Positions 34,518 through 44,446 are shown, numbered from the stretch's first letter. The stretch is DNA of 64,000 bases from CAYJGJ01 sp964367585 (GCA_964367585.1 CAYIYH010000004.1:62001-126000); one strand, 5' to 3'. Notes: generated by a model not told the origin, from the sequence alone. A program made the numbers and translations.

Positions 34518-35924
34518 GTGAACGAAAAAATAATTCAGTTGAAAGATAATTACACATATGGATTTAACGATTCGGACCAGAGTGTATATAAAACCCCCCA
34601 AGGTATTAACGAAGATGTTATTCGTCAAATTTCGGAATATAAAAAAGAACCGGAATGGATGTTAGATTATAGATTAAAATCATATCGTACATTTGTAGAA
34701 TTCGACAATCCCAAATGGGGGCCGGATCTTAGCTTTATTAATTTCGATGATTATACATATTTTGTCACATCTTCCACGGGAGAAGATGTGACGAGTGATT
34801 GGTCTGAAGTTTCAAACCCAATAAGGGAGACTTTTGAGCATATAGGAATACCCGATGCTGAAAAAGAATTTTTGTATGGAGTAACTACGCAATATGACTC
34901 GGAAGCTGTGTACCATAATATGTTATCTGAAGTCACAGAAAAGGGTGTTATTTTTCTAGACACTGACAGTGCACTCAAAAAACACCCCGAACTATTCAAG
35001 AAATATTTTTCTACGATTATCCCGCATGACGACAACAAGTATGCGGCATTAAATTCTGCCGTCTGGTCGGGAGGCTCTTTCATCTATATCCCCAAAAATG
35101 TAAAACTAGAAAAACCACTACAGTCCTATTTTAGAATTAATTCCGAACTGATGGGACAATTCGAACGATCTTTAATCATAGTAGATGAGGGTGCGGATGT
35201 GCATTACTTGGAAGGGTGCACTGCTCCAGTATATCCTAGAGAAAGCTTGCACTGTGGTGTTGTTGAAATAGTAATCCATAAAAATGCCCATTGCCGATAT
35301 ACGACAATTCAAAACTGGTCTAACAATGTAGTGAATTTGGTGACTAAGAGAGCTGAAGTATATGAAGATGGAATGGTAGAATGGATTGATGGCAATATTG
35401 GGTCGATGCTAAACATGAAATATCCTGCTGCGATTTTGCGTGGAGAACGAGCAAAGGGCGTATGTATTTCTATTGCCGTTGCAGCAAAAAATCAAGTTTT
35501 AGATGCGGGTGCAAAGATGATCCATCTGGCACCCAATACGTCTTCCACCATAGTATCAAAATCGCTTTCTAGGACGGGAGGAGAGGTGAATTATAGAGGG
35601 ACCGCATTTATCGGAAAAGATGCACATAATTCTTATTCAAAAATAGAGTGTGACACGTTGATATTAGACGATATTTCCCGTTCGGATACAGTTCCTACCA
35701 ACATTATTGCTAACGACTCATCAATTATAGAGCATGAGGCAACCGTTTCGAAAATATCGAATGAAAAACTTTTTTATCTGATGTCTCGTGGATTGACAGA
35801 AGAAGAGGCTATCCAAATAATTGTAATGGGCTTCATCGATGAATTCACAAAGGAATTGCCACTAGAGTACGCGGTCGAACTTCATCAACTTATGCAAATC
35901 GATATGACAGGTTCTGTTGGATAG
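34518..35924 (+). CDS. sufB: Fe-S scaffold subunit SufB
   Basis: The core scaffold of the SUF system. Typical segments are YGFNDSDQSVYKT near the start, EPEWMLDYRLKS, YLEGCTAP, and HCGVVEIVIH, with a C-terminal block HEATVSKISNEKLFYLMSRG. The start is GTG 34518, 8 bases after GAAAGGAA; the longer TTG frame from 34500 would swallow that site. The length of 468 residues is standard. It is last in the suf operon. Confidence 0.95.
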   Translation: MNEKIIQLKDNYTYGFNDSDQSVYKTPQGINEDVIRQISEYKKEPEWMLDYRLKSYRTFVEFDNPKWGPDLSFINFDDYTYFVTSSTGEDVTSDWSEVSNPIRETFEHIGIPDAEKEFLYGVTTQYDSEAVYHNMLSEVTEKGVIFLDTDSALKKHPELFKKYFSTIIPHDDNKYAALNSAVWSGGSFIYIPKNVKLEKPLQSYFRINSELMGQFERSLIIVDEGADVHYLEGCTAPVYPRESLHCGVVEIVIHKNAHCRYTTIQNWSNNVVNLVTKRAEVYEDGMVEWIDGNIGSMLNMKYPAAILRGERAKGVCISIAVAAKNQVLDAGAKMIHLAPNTSSTIVSKSLSRTGGEVNYRGTAFIGKDAHNSYSKIECDTLILDDISRSDTVPTNIIANDSSIIEHEATVSKISNEKLFYLMSRGLTEEEAIQIIVMGFIDEFTKELPLEYAVELHQLMQIDMTGSVG

Positions 35925-36041
35925 GAAAATTGATAGTGTTGTGTTATTTAGTTGCCTTATTTGTAGAGTAGTACATAGGAGTAATAAGGGTTAAAGCAGA
36001 GTTTGTAGAAAAAAAAAGAAAAGGGTAAATAACTTTATTAA

Positions 36042-36187
36042 TTGCCTTCTATAGCAGAACTCAATAAACTTAGCTACTACGATATTTTGACCGATGTATT
36101 AACATCTCTCAAATGTGATGTAGGGTAAGGGTTTTTATTGATAGACCAGTGGAAATAGCTTTATTTGAAAAGAAATATATTAAATAA
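36042..36187 (+). pseudogene. Eroded remnant of a GGDEF-EAL gene
   Basis: The frame starting at 36042 reads LNKLSYYDILTDV, matching the first helix of GGDEF domains (LNQLSYYNSLTGIYN in the 22653 protein), then jumps to LKCDVG-stop-G, matching the end of EAL domains (MGCDKGQG). After a frame shift, 36137-36187 reads IDRPVEIALFEKKYIK-stop, matching DKPIPIDIFEKKY at the end of the same neighbour. The Q-to-stop change, the frame shift and the deletion joining the two domains show a dead gene. It is flanked by the end of suf and the V-ATPase promoter. No other coding remnant was recognised in 35925-36443. Confidence 0.6.
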
Positions 36188-36295
36188 GTACATTAGAAAA
36201 TTAGAAGTTATCGTATAAAAATGCAAGACGCCATAATAAATACTTGTGGGGAATTGTAATAATTATACAAATTATCTAAAATATATAATTAATTG

Positions 36296-36324
36296 TTGTC
36301 AGAATGACGGTTTTGTTATATAAT
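36296..36324 (+). promoter_or_regulatory. Sigma-A promoter of the V-ATPase operon
   Basis: TTGTCA (36296-36301), 17 bases and TATAAT (36319-36324) form a near-consensus promoter. The leader of about 110 bases contains a GAAGCC/GGCTTC hairpin at 36400-36416, shortly before the ribosome site. Confidence 0.75.
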
Positions 36325-36443
36325 ATTACAAGTAAAGTCTATTTTTTTGTACAGAAGTAATAGTCAAATACATTGAGTTTTTAATTCCTGTAGTTTACAG
36401 AAGCCTCAATGGCTTCGCCTAATTGAAAAGAGGTGATAATAAT

Positions 36444-36770
36444 ATGGTTTCAGAGCATTTGACAAAAATTAAAGAGTTTGAAATGAATGCAGAGGAGTTA
36501 GTCTCAAATGCAAAAAAAGATGCAAAGAAGATGATTGAAGACGCTACTCGCAAATCGTCTGAAAGTATTGCACAAGCGGAAAAAGAAGCAAAGCAAAAAT
36601 ATGATGCTTTAATCAATGAGGGGGAAAGCACTGCAAATAGTCAATACGACGAAATAATTTCCGAGGCAAAAAAAGAATCTGATAACTTTGTCAAGAAGAG
36701 TGAAAAACACATGCAATCTGCGGTGTTTTATGTAATAGAAAGGACAGTGGGTAGTCGTGTCAATAATTAG
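36444..36770 (+). CDS. ntpF: V-type ATPase peripheral stalk subunit (NtpF/AtpH-type)
   Basis: A 108-residue, almost wholly helical protein with heptad-like runs of Ala, Glu and Lys (EELVSNAKKDAKKMIEDATRK and similar), as expected for the stalk partner of subunit E. It ends in a VIERTVGS motif. ATG 36444 follows AAGAGGTGATAATAAT; a TTG at 36423 is upstream of that site. It opens the V-ATPase operon, and its last codons overlap the ntpI start. Confidence 0.85.
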   Translation: MVSEHLTKIKEFEMNAEELVSNAKKDAKKMIEDATRKSSESIAQAEKEAKQKYDALINEGESTANSQYDEIISEAKKESDNFVKKSEKHMQSAVFYVIERTVGSRVNN

Positions 36771-38715
36771 TATGAAAAAACTTTCTATTATCGGAATCGA
36801 TGATAGTTATGAGCCTATTATTGCATCACTAATGAATATGGGCGCTGTTGAACTTATTGAAAATAAAAAAGTTTTTTTAGAGAATGACAGGTTGCTTGAT
36901 TTAGAAACTAGGAAGAATAAGACAGAAGAATCCCTTGAAATTCTAGAAAAATATAGCACGCTAAAAAAACCGTTATTCCACACAAGACGACCTATAAATC
37001 TGTCGGACTATAATAGTGAGACAAGTGATATTGAATCGTTTGATCTCAAAGTAGAAGAAATAGAAACTTTAAGCAATCGATTAAACAAAGTCTTGGATGA
37101 AATAAATAAATGTGAGATTAATTTGCTTTCCTTACAGCCGTGGGTTGAATATGACATCCCAATAGACATGACGCAAACAAAAGAAATGTCAATTTATATG
37201 GGAGTAATTCCTATTGCAGTCACAATAAGCGAACTTATAGATGAAGTAGAAGAAAAGACAGATAGATCTTATATTTCGATAGTTAAGCAGGACAAGCAAT
37301 TTTCTTATTTGTCGATTTTTGTTTCCAAGGACAAGGGTGAAGAACTCCTTTCATTTTTGAAACAAAAAGGATTTACTCAAATAGTGTTTAAGGATTTGAC
37401 TGGAACTCCGCAAGAAGCTATTCAGGCAATGAAGAGTTATATAGAAAAATCAAATGCGGAAAAAGTAGCGATAGAAAAAGAAATAAGCGAAAAATCGGAT
37501 TATATTGCTCATATAGAACTTTATCATGACTATCTCGCAATCGAAAAAGATAGAGAAAAGGTCAAAAGTAAATTTGATAATACAGCAAGGACATTTAGTG
37601 CTGAGGGATGGGTTCCTGTAACATGTATTCCTGCAATAGAAAGTGAACTTGCAAAGTATAAAGAAGTATATTATGAATTGGTCGAGCCTACTGACGAGGA
37701 AGAGCCACCAATATTAATTCAAAACTCAGCTCTCACAGAGCCATTCGAGACTGTAACAGAGATGTATGCTCTCCCAATTTATAGGGGAGTAGACCCAACT
37801 AAATATTTATCATTTTTCTATGCGATGTTCTTCGGCATCATGCTTAGTGACGCGGGATATGGAATCATTATTGCACTTGCATGTTATATAATAAAGAAAA
37901 AATATGATCTAGAAGGCACGATGCGCAATATGATAGGAAGTTTCTTTTGGTGCGGTGTTTCTACTATATTTTGGGGAATTATGTTCGGAGGATGGTTTGG
38001 TGATTTTATTCCGGTGGCAGCTAATACACTTTTTGGAATAGACGTAGTCATTAAGCCATTATGGTTTAACCCACTCGAGGATCCGACACAATTACTCATT
38101 TGGTCCCTTATCTTCGGTGTTGTCCACTTGTTCTTTGGCATGGGTATCAAGGCAGGGATGTTAATTAGAGACGGAAAGCCATTTGATGCAGTCTGTGATG
38201 TTTTTTCTTGGTACTTAGTGATTTTAGGTGCGGGGATGTATCTTGCAGGAGGTTCTATTTCTACTATTATAGTAACTATTGGGCAATGGATGCTGATTGT
38301 GGGTGCTGTAATCCTACTGCTTACAGGTGGAAGGAAAAATAAAGGACTCGGAAAAATCACAGGTGGATTAGGTGCTTTGTATAACATAACTTCGTACTTG
38401 TCCGATATATTGTCGTATGCGCGTCTACTTGCATTGGGTCTTGCAACAGGTGTAATTGCACAAGTAATAAACATGCTCGGTAGCATGGCAGGTGGTGGAA
38501 TTATTGGAGCAATCGTACTATTGATAGCGTTTGTGTTTGGACATACATTTAACCTTGCACTCAATGCGTTGGGGTCATATGTTCACTCTAGTAGATTGCA
38601 GTATATAGAATTTTTCGGTAAGTTTTATGAAGATGGCGGAGATGAATTTAATCCTTTCAAAAAGGATACAAAATACATTAAGTTCAAAGTTGCAAAATCC
38701 GAAAGCAATAAATAG
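36757..38715 (+). CDS. ntpI: V-type ATPase membrane subunit I (a-like)
   Basis: A 652-residue stator with a soluble N-terminal half, residues 1-330, and a membrane half with about 7 hydrophobic segments from about residue 350. The conserved ion-channel Arg lies in SYARLLALGLATGV near residue 555. The start is GTG 36757 (MSIISMKKLSIIG, matching the family MAIVKMKKL). It forms the ion path with the NtpK ring. Confidence 0.93.
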   Translation: MSIISMKKLSIIGIDDSYEPIIASLMNMGAVELIENKKVFLENDRLLDLETRKNKTEESLEILEKYSTLKKPLFHTRRPINLSDYNSETSDIESFDLKVEEIETLSNRLNKVLDEINKCEINLLSLQPWVEYDIPIDMTQTKEMSIYMGVIPIAVTISELIDEVEEKTDRSYISIVKQDKQFSYLSIFVSKDKGEELLSFLKQKGFTQIVFKDLTGTPQEAIQAMKSYIEKSNAEKVAIEKEISEKSDYIAHIELYHDYLAIEKDREKVKSKFDNTARTFSAEGWVPVTCIPAIESELAKYKEVYYELVEPTDEEEPPILIQNSALTEPFETVTEMYALPIYRGVDPTKYLSFFYAMFFGIMLSDAGYGIIIALACYIIKKKYDLEGTMRNMIGSFFWCGVSTIFWGIMFGGWFGDFIPVAANTLFGIDVVIKPLWFNPLEDPTQLLIWSLIFGVVHLFFGMGIKAGMLIRDGKPFDAVCDVFSWYLVILGAGMYLAGGSISTIIVTIGQWMLIVGAVILLLTGGRKNKGLGKITGGLGALYNITSYLSDILSYARLLALGLATGVIAQVINMLGSMAGGGIIGAIVLLIAFVFGHTFNLALNALGSYVHSSRLQYIEFFGKFYEDGGDEFNPFKKDTKYIKFKVAKSESNK

Positions 38716-38833
38716 CTTAATGCTACTAACCGATGAAAATATTATTATAGTAATAAACAATATTAAATAACCAAGTAATATATATATTTTTTAATAATAC
38801 AAACATGTATTATATTCTGAATGGAGGAAAAAA

Positions 38834-39307
38834 ATGATCACGGGTAATGTAATGGCACTTTTAGGAGCTGCGGTAGCTTCTCTTGCTGGTATTGGTAGTG
38901 CAATTGGTGTTGGAAAAGCGGGACAAGCGGCTGCAGGTGTAGTAGCGGAAGATCCAAAGAAATTCGGTAAAACTTTATTATTACAAGCCTTGCCGGGAAC
39001 TCAAGGTATTTATGGTCTTCTTATGGCATTTTTGATTATGCAAAGAATTGGACTGATTGGGTCTGGTATGACAGAAATGGCTTTGACCGATGGACTATTT
39101 GTTCTTATTTCTGCTATTCCTATCGGGATCATAGGTATATGGTCTGGTATTGAACAAGGTAAAGCTGCGGTTGCAGGTATCTACTTGCTAGGAAAAAGAC
39201 CTGATCAAATGATCAAAGGTGTAATATACGCTGCAATGGTAGAAACGTACGCGATATTTGCTTTGCTTATTTCAATATTAATGTTATTTAATCTACCTTC
39301 ACTCTAA
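38834..39307 (+). CDS. ntpK: V-type ATPase rotor (proteolipid) subunit K, sodium type
   Basis: A 157-residue rotor protein of two fused helical hairpins (four membrane segments). It is very like Enterococcus hirae NtpK, whose Na+ ligands are Leu, Thr and Gln in the LPGTQGIYG segment, Gln in the SGIxQGK segment and Glu in ETYAI. All are visible here: QALPGTQGIYG, SGIEQGKAAV and MVETYAIFA. A Na+-pumping enzyme is therefore inferred. AATGGAGG precedes ATG 38834, and 118 bases separate it from ntpI. Confidence 0.95.
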   Translation: MITGNVMALLGAAVASLAGIGSAIGVGKAGQAAAGVVAEDPKKFGKTLLLQALPGTQGIYGLLMAFLIMQRIGLIGSGMTEMALTDGLFVLISAIPIGIIGIWSGIEQGKAAVAGIYLLGKRPDQMIKGVIYAAMVETYAIFALLISILMLFNLPSL

Positions 39308-39318
39308 GGAGGTAAATA

Positions 39319-39900
39319 ATGAGTATTGAAAATATTACGTCCAAAATAGAATCTGATGGTAAGAATGCTAGCGAGGAAGTATTGGAAAAAGCAAAAAAGG
39401 AAAGCAATGAGCTTCTTGATCAAGCGAAGACAAAAGCGGACAGTATTATAGAAGATGCTGTATTAAGGGGTACTTCTGAAAAGGAAAAACTCATAGAAAC
39501 TAAGAAGAAAGTAGCAATTATTGATAGTAAAAAAATACTCTTAGAAAAAAAACAATTAAAAATTGATGAGTGTTTCAATAATGTGATTGATGAAATTTTA
39601 GCTTTCAAAAAAGAGAGTTATATCATATTCCTTTTAAATATATTAAAGGAAACTGGATATACGAGCGGAGTGTTGTTGTTTAATGAAAAAGAAAAGAAAG
39701 AATTAGCAAAAGATCTCCTTGCATCTGTACAAAAGATTATTCCTGGAAGCAATTTTGAAATTGGGAAAGAAACAAGAGATGTCAAAGGTGGCTTTTACTT
39801 AAAGCATGGTGCAGTATACGTAAATCTTACGGTAGAGGGTATTGTCAATGCAAAGAAGCAAGAAATGGTTTCTGAAGTAGCTAATCGTTTATTTCGATAG
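39319..39900 (+). CDS. ntpE: V-type ATPase subunit E (peripheral stalk)
   Basis: A 193-residue protein with a long helical N-terminal part (residues about 1-95, rich in Lys, Glu and Ala) and a C-terminal globular part with the GGFYLKHG-type motif, as in family E subunits. It pairs with the ntpF product as the stalk. AAGGAGG lies 5-8 bases before ATG 39319. Confidence 0.88.
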   Translation: MSIENITSKIESDGKNASEEVLEKAKKESNELLDQAKTKADSIIEDAVLRGTSEKEKLIETKKKVAIIDSKKILLEKKQLKIDECFNNVIDEILAFKKESYIIFLLNILKETGYTSGVLLFNEKEKKELAKDLLASVQKIIPGSNFEIGKETRDVKGGFYLKHGAVYVNLTVEGIVNAKKQEMVSEVANRLFR

Positions 39901-39914
39901 AGGAGAGTGATTGC

Positions 39915-40919
39915 ATGAAAAAAGAATCGGGAGATTTTTTCTTCGCTAATGGGTATTTAAGTAATCGAATTAATAACCTCTTGACAAAGAATGATCTTAG
40001 CCGGATTGCTTCGGCTAAAGATTTGAAAACTGCTAAGAGTATTCTGCGTGAGCATGATTATGATGACAACGTTGATTTAATAGACAATGACATGGAGCAA
40101 TTTATCCGAAAAGAACAATATAAATCTTATGATTTAGTCTTCGATACAATTACGGATAAAAAAATCTTGGGGCTCTTTCTTTTTCCATATGACTATCATA
40201 ATATGAAGGTGTTTTTAAAGGCTGAATTCTTAAACGAAATGCCTGATGAGTGTTCGCTTGTTTCAACAGGATACATTGAACCTGAAAAAATGCAAATTGA
40301 AATAAAAGAGCGAGAATACAATCATTTTACAGCTAATATGAAGGCTGCTGTGGAGGAAGCTTTGGATGTGTTTGCTCGCAGCCAAAATCCTCAACATATA
40401 AACATTGTATTGGATAAAGCGTGTTACAAAGACATGTTAAAGAGCGCCCAAAGCCTAGGAAATCAGTTTTTAATTGATTTTGTAAAGTTGCAAATAGATT
40501 TGATAAATTTAAAAACATTCATTAGACTTAAGAATATTAAGAAGCCTTGGACATTCTTAAAAGAAGTGTTTATAGATGGTGGCGAAATTAACTTGCAGTT
40601 TTTTATTGATATATATGAGGAATCTATTTCTGATATCGCAGATAGATTTTTTGGCTATGGTATGGATGAGATTATTTCACTAGGTGCCACAAAGGTATCA
40701 TCTGAGAGAGACTTCATGCTTTTTGAGAAAATGTGTGACGATATGCTTATGTCTCATATCAAAAAGATGCGATACAAAAGTGGTGGCTTAGAGCCAATTG
40801 CTGCTTATTGGTGGGCTAAGGAAGTTGAGATAGACAATCTAAGAATCGCACTTGGTGGATTGATTGCAAATATTGACCCTAATATAACGATAGAAAGATT
40901 GAGAGAAGCTTATGTATAA
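39915..40919 (+). CDS. ntpC: V-type ATPase subunit C (d-like)
   Basis: The 334-residue central-stalk-to-ring connector, all-helical with three repeat-like segments; PYDYHNMKVFLKAE near residue 95 and AYWWAKEVEIDNLRIAL near the C-terminus are typical. It overlaps the next gene by 8 bases. Confidence 0.9.
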   Translation: MKKESGDFFFANGYLSNRINNLLTKNDLSRIASAKDLKTAKSILREHDYDDNVDLIDNDMEQFIRKEQYKSYDLVFDTITDKKILGLFLFPYDYHNMKVFLKAEFLNEMPDECSLVSTGYIEPEKMQIEIKEREYNHFTANMKAAVEEALDVFARSQNPQHINIVLDKACYKDMLKSAQSLGNQFLIDFVKLQIDLINLKTFIRLKNIKKPWTFLKEVFIDGGEINLQFFIDIYEESISDIADRFFGYGMDEIISLGATKVSSERDFMLFEKMCDDMLMSHIKKMRYKSGGLEPIAAYWWAKEVEIDNLRIALGGLIANIDPNITIERLREAYV

Positions 40920-41253
40920 AATCGGAATAATGGGAGATAGGGTGAGTGTACTCGGATTCAAGTCGCTCGGTATAGACATTTTCCCTACGGATAATCAGGA
41001 TACAGAGGAAACAAGGAGTCTATTGCATTCTTTGGCAAAAAAAGACTATGCCATAATATATGTTATGGAGAATTTGGCAATAGAACTTGCGGATGAGATA
41101 TCCAAATACGATGAAGTTAGGCTGCCTGCTATTATACCTTTACCTAACAAATCGGGGCCACTTGGAATAGGTATGAGAAGTGTGAAGAAAGCAGTAGAAA
41201 AAGCAGTGGGAGCAGATATTCTTTTCGGAGGTGAAAAAAATGAGTCAAGGTAA
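40912..41253 (+). CDS. ntpG: V-type ATPase subunit F (NtpG-type)
   Basis: The 113-residue central-stalk subunit with the opening KIGIMGDRVSVLGFKSLGI and the Rossmann-like core. IIPLPNKSGPLGIGMRSV is the family's conserved C-terminal segment. It overlaps both neighbours: ntpC at its start and ntpA at its end. Confidence 0.92.
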   Translation: MYKIGIMGDRVSVLGFKSLGIDIFPTDNQDTEETRSLLHSLAKKDYAIIYVMENLAIELADEISKYDEVRLPAIIPLPNKSGPLGIGMRSVKKAVEKAVGADILFGGEKNESR

Positions 41254-43006
41254 AATCGTTAAAGTATCAGGTCCTCTTGTAATTGCGAGTGGAATGCAAG
41301 AAGCAGATATGTTCGACGTGGTAAGAGTAGGAGATCTCGGACTTGTTGGCGAAATTATAGAAATGAGGGGCGATAGAGCCTCTATACAAGTATATGAAGA
41401 TACGGCAGGTTTAGGACCTGGCGCACCAGTTATTTCAACTGGCGCGCCACTATCTGTTGAGCTTGGTCCTGGATTAATTGAAACTATGTACGATGGTATC
41501 CAAAGACCGCTTGAGGTAATGAGGAATAAATCTGGTTCTAATATCCCAAGAGGTATTAAAGTTGATTCTCTTGATAGGACGAAGAAGTGGGAATTTACTC
41601 CAACTGTAAAAAAGGGTGAGACTGTAGAAAGTGGAGACATTATCGGTGAGGTTCAAGAAACTATAGTCGTTAAGCAAAGAATTATGGTTCCCTTCGGAAT
41701 TGAGGGCACAGTCGAGACAATAGAAAGCGGTTCTTTTACTGTTGATGATATTGTATGTACAGTCAAAACTGTATCGGGTGAAGTTAAAGAAATAAAAATG
41801 ATGCAGAAGTGGCCAGTAAGAAGAGGCCGTCCGTATAAAGAAAAGCTTGTACCGGAAATGCCTTTGATTACTGGACAACGTGTAATCGATACATTGTTCC
41901 CGATTGCAAAGGGCGGTGTGGCTGCTGTTCCTGGTCCGTTTGGCTCGGGAAAAACAGTAGTACAGCATCAACTTGCAAAATGGGCGGATGCTGATATTGT
42001 GGTGTATATTGGTTGTGGTGAACGTGGAAATGAAATGACTGACGTACTTATGGAATTCCCCGAGCTTACAGACCCACATACAGGCGAATCGCTGATGAAA
42101 AGAACAGTGCTGATTGCAAATACTTCTGACATGCCTGTAGCAGCTCGTGAGGCATCTGTATATACAGGCATTACGATAGCAGAATATTTTAGAGACATGG
42201 GATACTCTGTTGCGCTGATGGCTGACTCTACTTCTAGATGGGCAGAGGCTCTTCGTGAGATGAGTGGACGTTTGGAAGAGATGCCGGGTGAAGAAGGCTA
42301 TCCTGCATATCTATCTTCTAGACTTGCACAATTCTACGAAAGAGCCGGAAGAACTATTTCTTTGGGTAAAGAAGGCCGACTCGGTGCATTGTCAGCAATT
42401 GGAGCCGTGTCACCTCCTGGTGGCGACATCTCCGAGCCGGTTTCCCAGGCAACACTTAGAATCGTCAAGGTATTCTGGTGTTTAGACGCCTCTCTTGCGT
42501 ACAAGAGACATTTCCCTGCCATTAACTGGCTACAAAGTTATTCTTTATATATCGATAGACTAACAAAGTGGTTTGAGGACAATGTAAGTAAAGACTTCCC
42601 TAAGATGAGAATGGAAACTGCGAGATTGTTACAAGAAGAAGCCGAACTGCAGGAAATCGTACAACTTGTCGGGGTAGATGCACTCTCATTTGAAGATAGA
42701 ATTAAACTCGAAGCGTGTAAGTCTATCAGAGAAGACTATTTGCACCAAAATGCATTCCATGAAGTAGATACATTTACTTCTCTTGATAAACAGTTTAAGC
42801 TCCTAACATTAATCTTAGAGTACTATAATTTATCCAAAGATGCTCTGAAAAAAGGAGCTGACTTCAATAAGCTAATCAATTTGCCAGTGAGAGAAACCAT
42901 TGGTAGATTCAAGTATGTCGAAGAAAAAGATATAGAAGACGCATATGATAAAGCTAAGAAGACGCTTAGTGACGAAGTTTCTGAATTGATAGGCAAGGGG
43001 GAGTAG
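41240..43006 (+). CDS. ntpA: V-type ATPase catalytic subunit A
   Basis: Catalytic ATPase subunit of 588 residues. The Walker A is GPFGSGKT at about residue 232, with YIGCGERGNEMTDVL and ALMADSTSRWAEALRE as further family motifs. ATG 41240 is chosen, seven bases after GGAGGTG; GTG 41231 lies inside that site. The non-homologous insertion between the N-terminal barrel and the P-loop is present, as in V/A-type ATPases. Confidence 0.97.
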   Translation: MSQGKIVKVSGPLVIASGMQEADMFDVVRVGDLGLVGEIIEMRGDRASIQVYEDTAGLGPGAPVISTGAPLSVELGPGLIETMYDGIQRPLEVMRNKSGSNIPRGIKVDSLDRTKKWEFTPTVKKGETVESGDIIGEVQETIVVKQRIMVPFGIEGTVETIESGSFTVDDIVCTVKTVSGEVKEIKMMQKWPVRRGRPYKEKLVPEMPLITGQRVIDTLFPIAKGGVAAVPGPFGSGKTVVQHQLAKWADADIVVYIGCGERGNEMTDVLMEFPELTDPHTGESLMKRTVLIANTSDMPVAAREASVYTGITIAEYFRDMGYSVALMADSTSRWAEALREMSGRLEEMPGEEGYPAYLSSRLAQFYERAGRTISLGKEGRLGALSAIGAVSPPGGDISEPVSQATLRIVKVFWCLDASLAYKRHFPAINWLQSYSLYIDRLTKWFEDNVSKDFPKMRMETARLLQEEAELQEIVQLVGVDALSFEDRIKLEACKSIREDYLHQNAFHEVDTFTSLDKQFKLLTLILEYYNLSKDALKKGADFNKLINLPVRETIGRFKYVEEKDIEDAYDKAKKTLSDEVSELIGKGE

Positions 43007-43010
43007 TCAA

Positions 43011-44384
43011 ATGATAAAAGAGTATAAAACTATATCGGAGGTCGTAGGACCTTTGATGCTCGTAAAAGATGTAGAGAATGTCACATACGACGAGTTAGGT
43101 GAAATAATTTTACCTAATGGAGAACAAAGACTCTGTAAGGTACTCGAAATCAATGGAAGCAATGCATTGGTTCAACTTTTTGAAAGCTCCGCTGGGATTA
43201 ACTTAGAAGAAAGCACCGTCAGATTTTTAGGAAAAGGAACTCAACTAGCGGTGTCTTCCGAGATGCTTGGTAGGGTTTTCGATGGAATGGGACGACCCAA
43301 AGACGGCGGTCCCGAGATTATTCCTGATAAAAGATTAGATATCAATGGATTGCCAATGAATCCATCTGCTAGAGACTATCCTGCGGAATTTATCCAGACA
43401 GGTGTATCTGCTATCGATGGACTCAATACTCTCGTAAGAGGACAAAAATTACCTATTTTCTCTGGATCGGGGCTTCCACACGCAGAATTAGCAGCACAAA
43501 TTGCGAGACAAGCAAAAGTAAGAGGCGGAGATGGAAACTTTGCCGTAGTTTTCGCAGCTATAGGTATTACTTACGAAGAAGCCGACTTCTTCTCATCAGA
43601 CTTTAGGAGAACTGGTGCGATAGATAGAACTGTAATGTTTATGAACTTGGCAAACGACCCTGCTGTTGAGAGAATTGCAACTCCTCGTATGGCTCTTACT
43701 GCGGCAGAGTACCTGGCTTTTGATTTAGACATGCATGTTTTGGTAATAATGACGGATATCACAAACTATGCAGAGGCATTAAGAGAAGTTTCTGCTGCTC
43801 GTAAAGAAGTACCGGGCAGACGTGGATATCCAGGATACTTATATACCGACCTTGCTACTATGTATGAGAGAGCTGGGCGTAAGAGAGATGAAAAAGGATC
43901 TATTACGATGATTCCAATCCTAACCATGCCAGAAGATGATAAGACTCACCCTATTCCTGACTTGACGGGATATATCACCGAGGGACAAATAATTCTTTCC
44001 CGTGATTTATATAGAAAAGGACTTACGCCTCCTGTCGATGTTTTACCGTCTCTGTCTCGTCTCAAAGATAAGGGAATTGGTGATGGAAAAACAAGAGAGG
44101 ATCATGCCGACACTATGAACCAACTGTTCTCTGCATACGCAAGAGGCAAAGAGGCTTTAGAGCTCATGACGATTTTGGGAGAGGCTGCCCTATCTGAAAC
44201 AGACCTATTATATGCAAAGTTTTCTCAGGAATTTGAAGAAAGGTATGTATCACAAGGATATACTACAGATAGATCGATAGAAGAAACTCTCGACTTGGGT
44301 TGGGACCTTTTGAGAATACTTCCTAAGACTGAGTTGAAGAGAATTAAAGATACGTATATTGAAAAATATTTTGAAGTTAAGTAA
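43011..44384 (+). CDS. ntpB: V-type ATPase non-catalytic subunit B
   Basis: A 457-residue non-catalytic hexamer subunit. The P-loop position is replaced by FSGSGLPHAELAAQI, as expected for B. RGYPGYLYTDLATMYERAGR and the SLSRLKDKGIGDGKTREDH block are typical. The 4-base gap to ntpA suggests coupled translation. Confidence 0.97.
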   Translation: MIKEYKTISEVVGPLMLVKDVENVTYDELGEIILPNGEQRLCKVLEINGSNALVQLFESSAGINLEESTVRFLGKGTQLAVSSEMLGRVFDGMGRPKDGGPEIIPDKRLDINGLPMNPSARDYPAEFIQTGVSAIDGLNTLVRGQKLPIFSGSGLPHAELAAQIARQAKVRGGDGNFAVVFAAIGITYEEADFFSSDFRRTGAIDRTVMFMNLANDPAVERIATPRMALTAAEYLAFDLDMHVLVIMTDITNYAEALREVSAARKEVPGRRGYPGYLYTDLATMYERAGRKRDEKGSITMIPILTMPEDDKTHPIPDLTGYITEGQIILSRDLYRKGLTPPVDVLPSLSRLKDKGIGDGKTREDHADTMNQLFSAYARGKEALELMTILGEAALSETDLLYAKFSQEFEERYVSQGYTTDRSIEETLDLGWDLLRILPKTELKRIKDTYIEKYFEVK

Positions 44385-44446
44385 TTAGACGTATCAAAAC
44401 TTTTTCGACATCACTTTTCGAATCGGAAGGACGGATTGGATAGTAA

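Noticed and set aside
37884..38564. 226-residue minus-strand frame inside ntpI
   Set aside because: It lies antisense to the membrane half of ntpI, is Pro/Ser/Thr/Ile-rich as expected of a shadow, and has no ribosome site or family match.
41474..42079. 201-residue minus-strand frame inside ntpA
   Set aside because: It is antisense to conserved ATPase sequence and shows no recognisable protein features.
44404..44410. Single TTCGACA (reverse 0A box) between ntpB and ntpD
   Set aside because: A lone heptamer is expected by chance in AT-rich DNA, and it has no phased partners.
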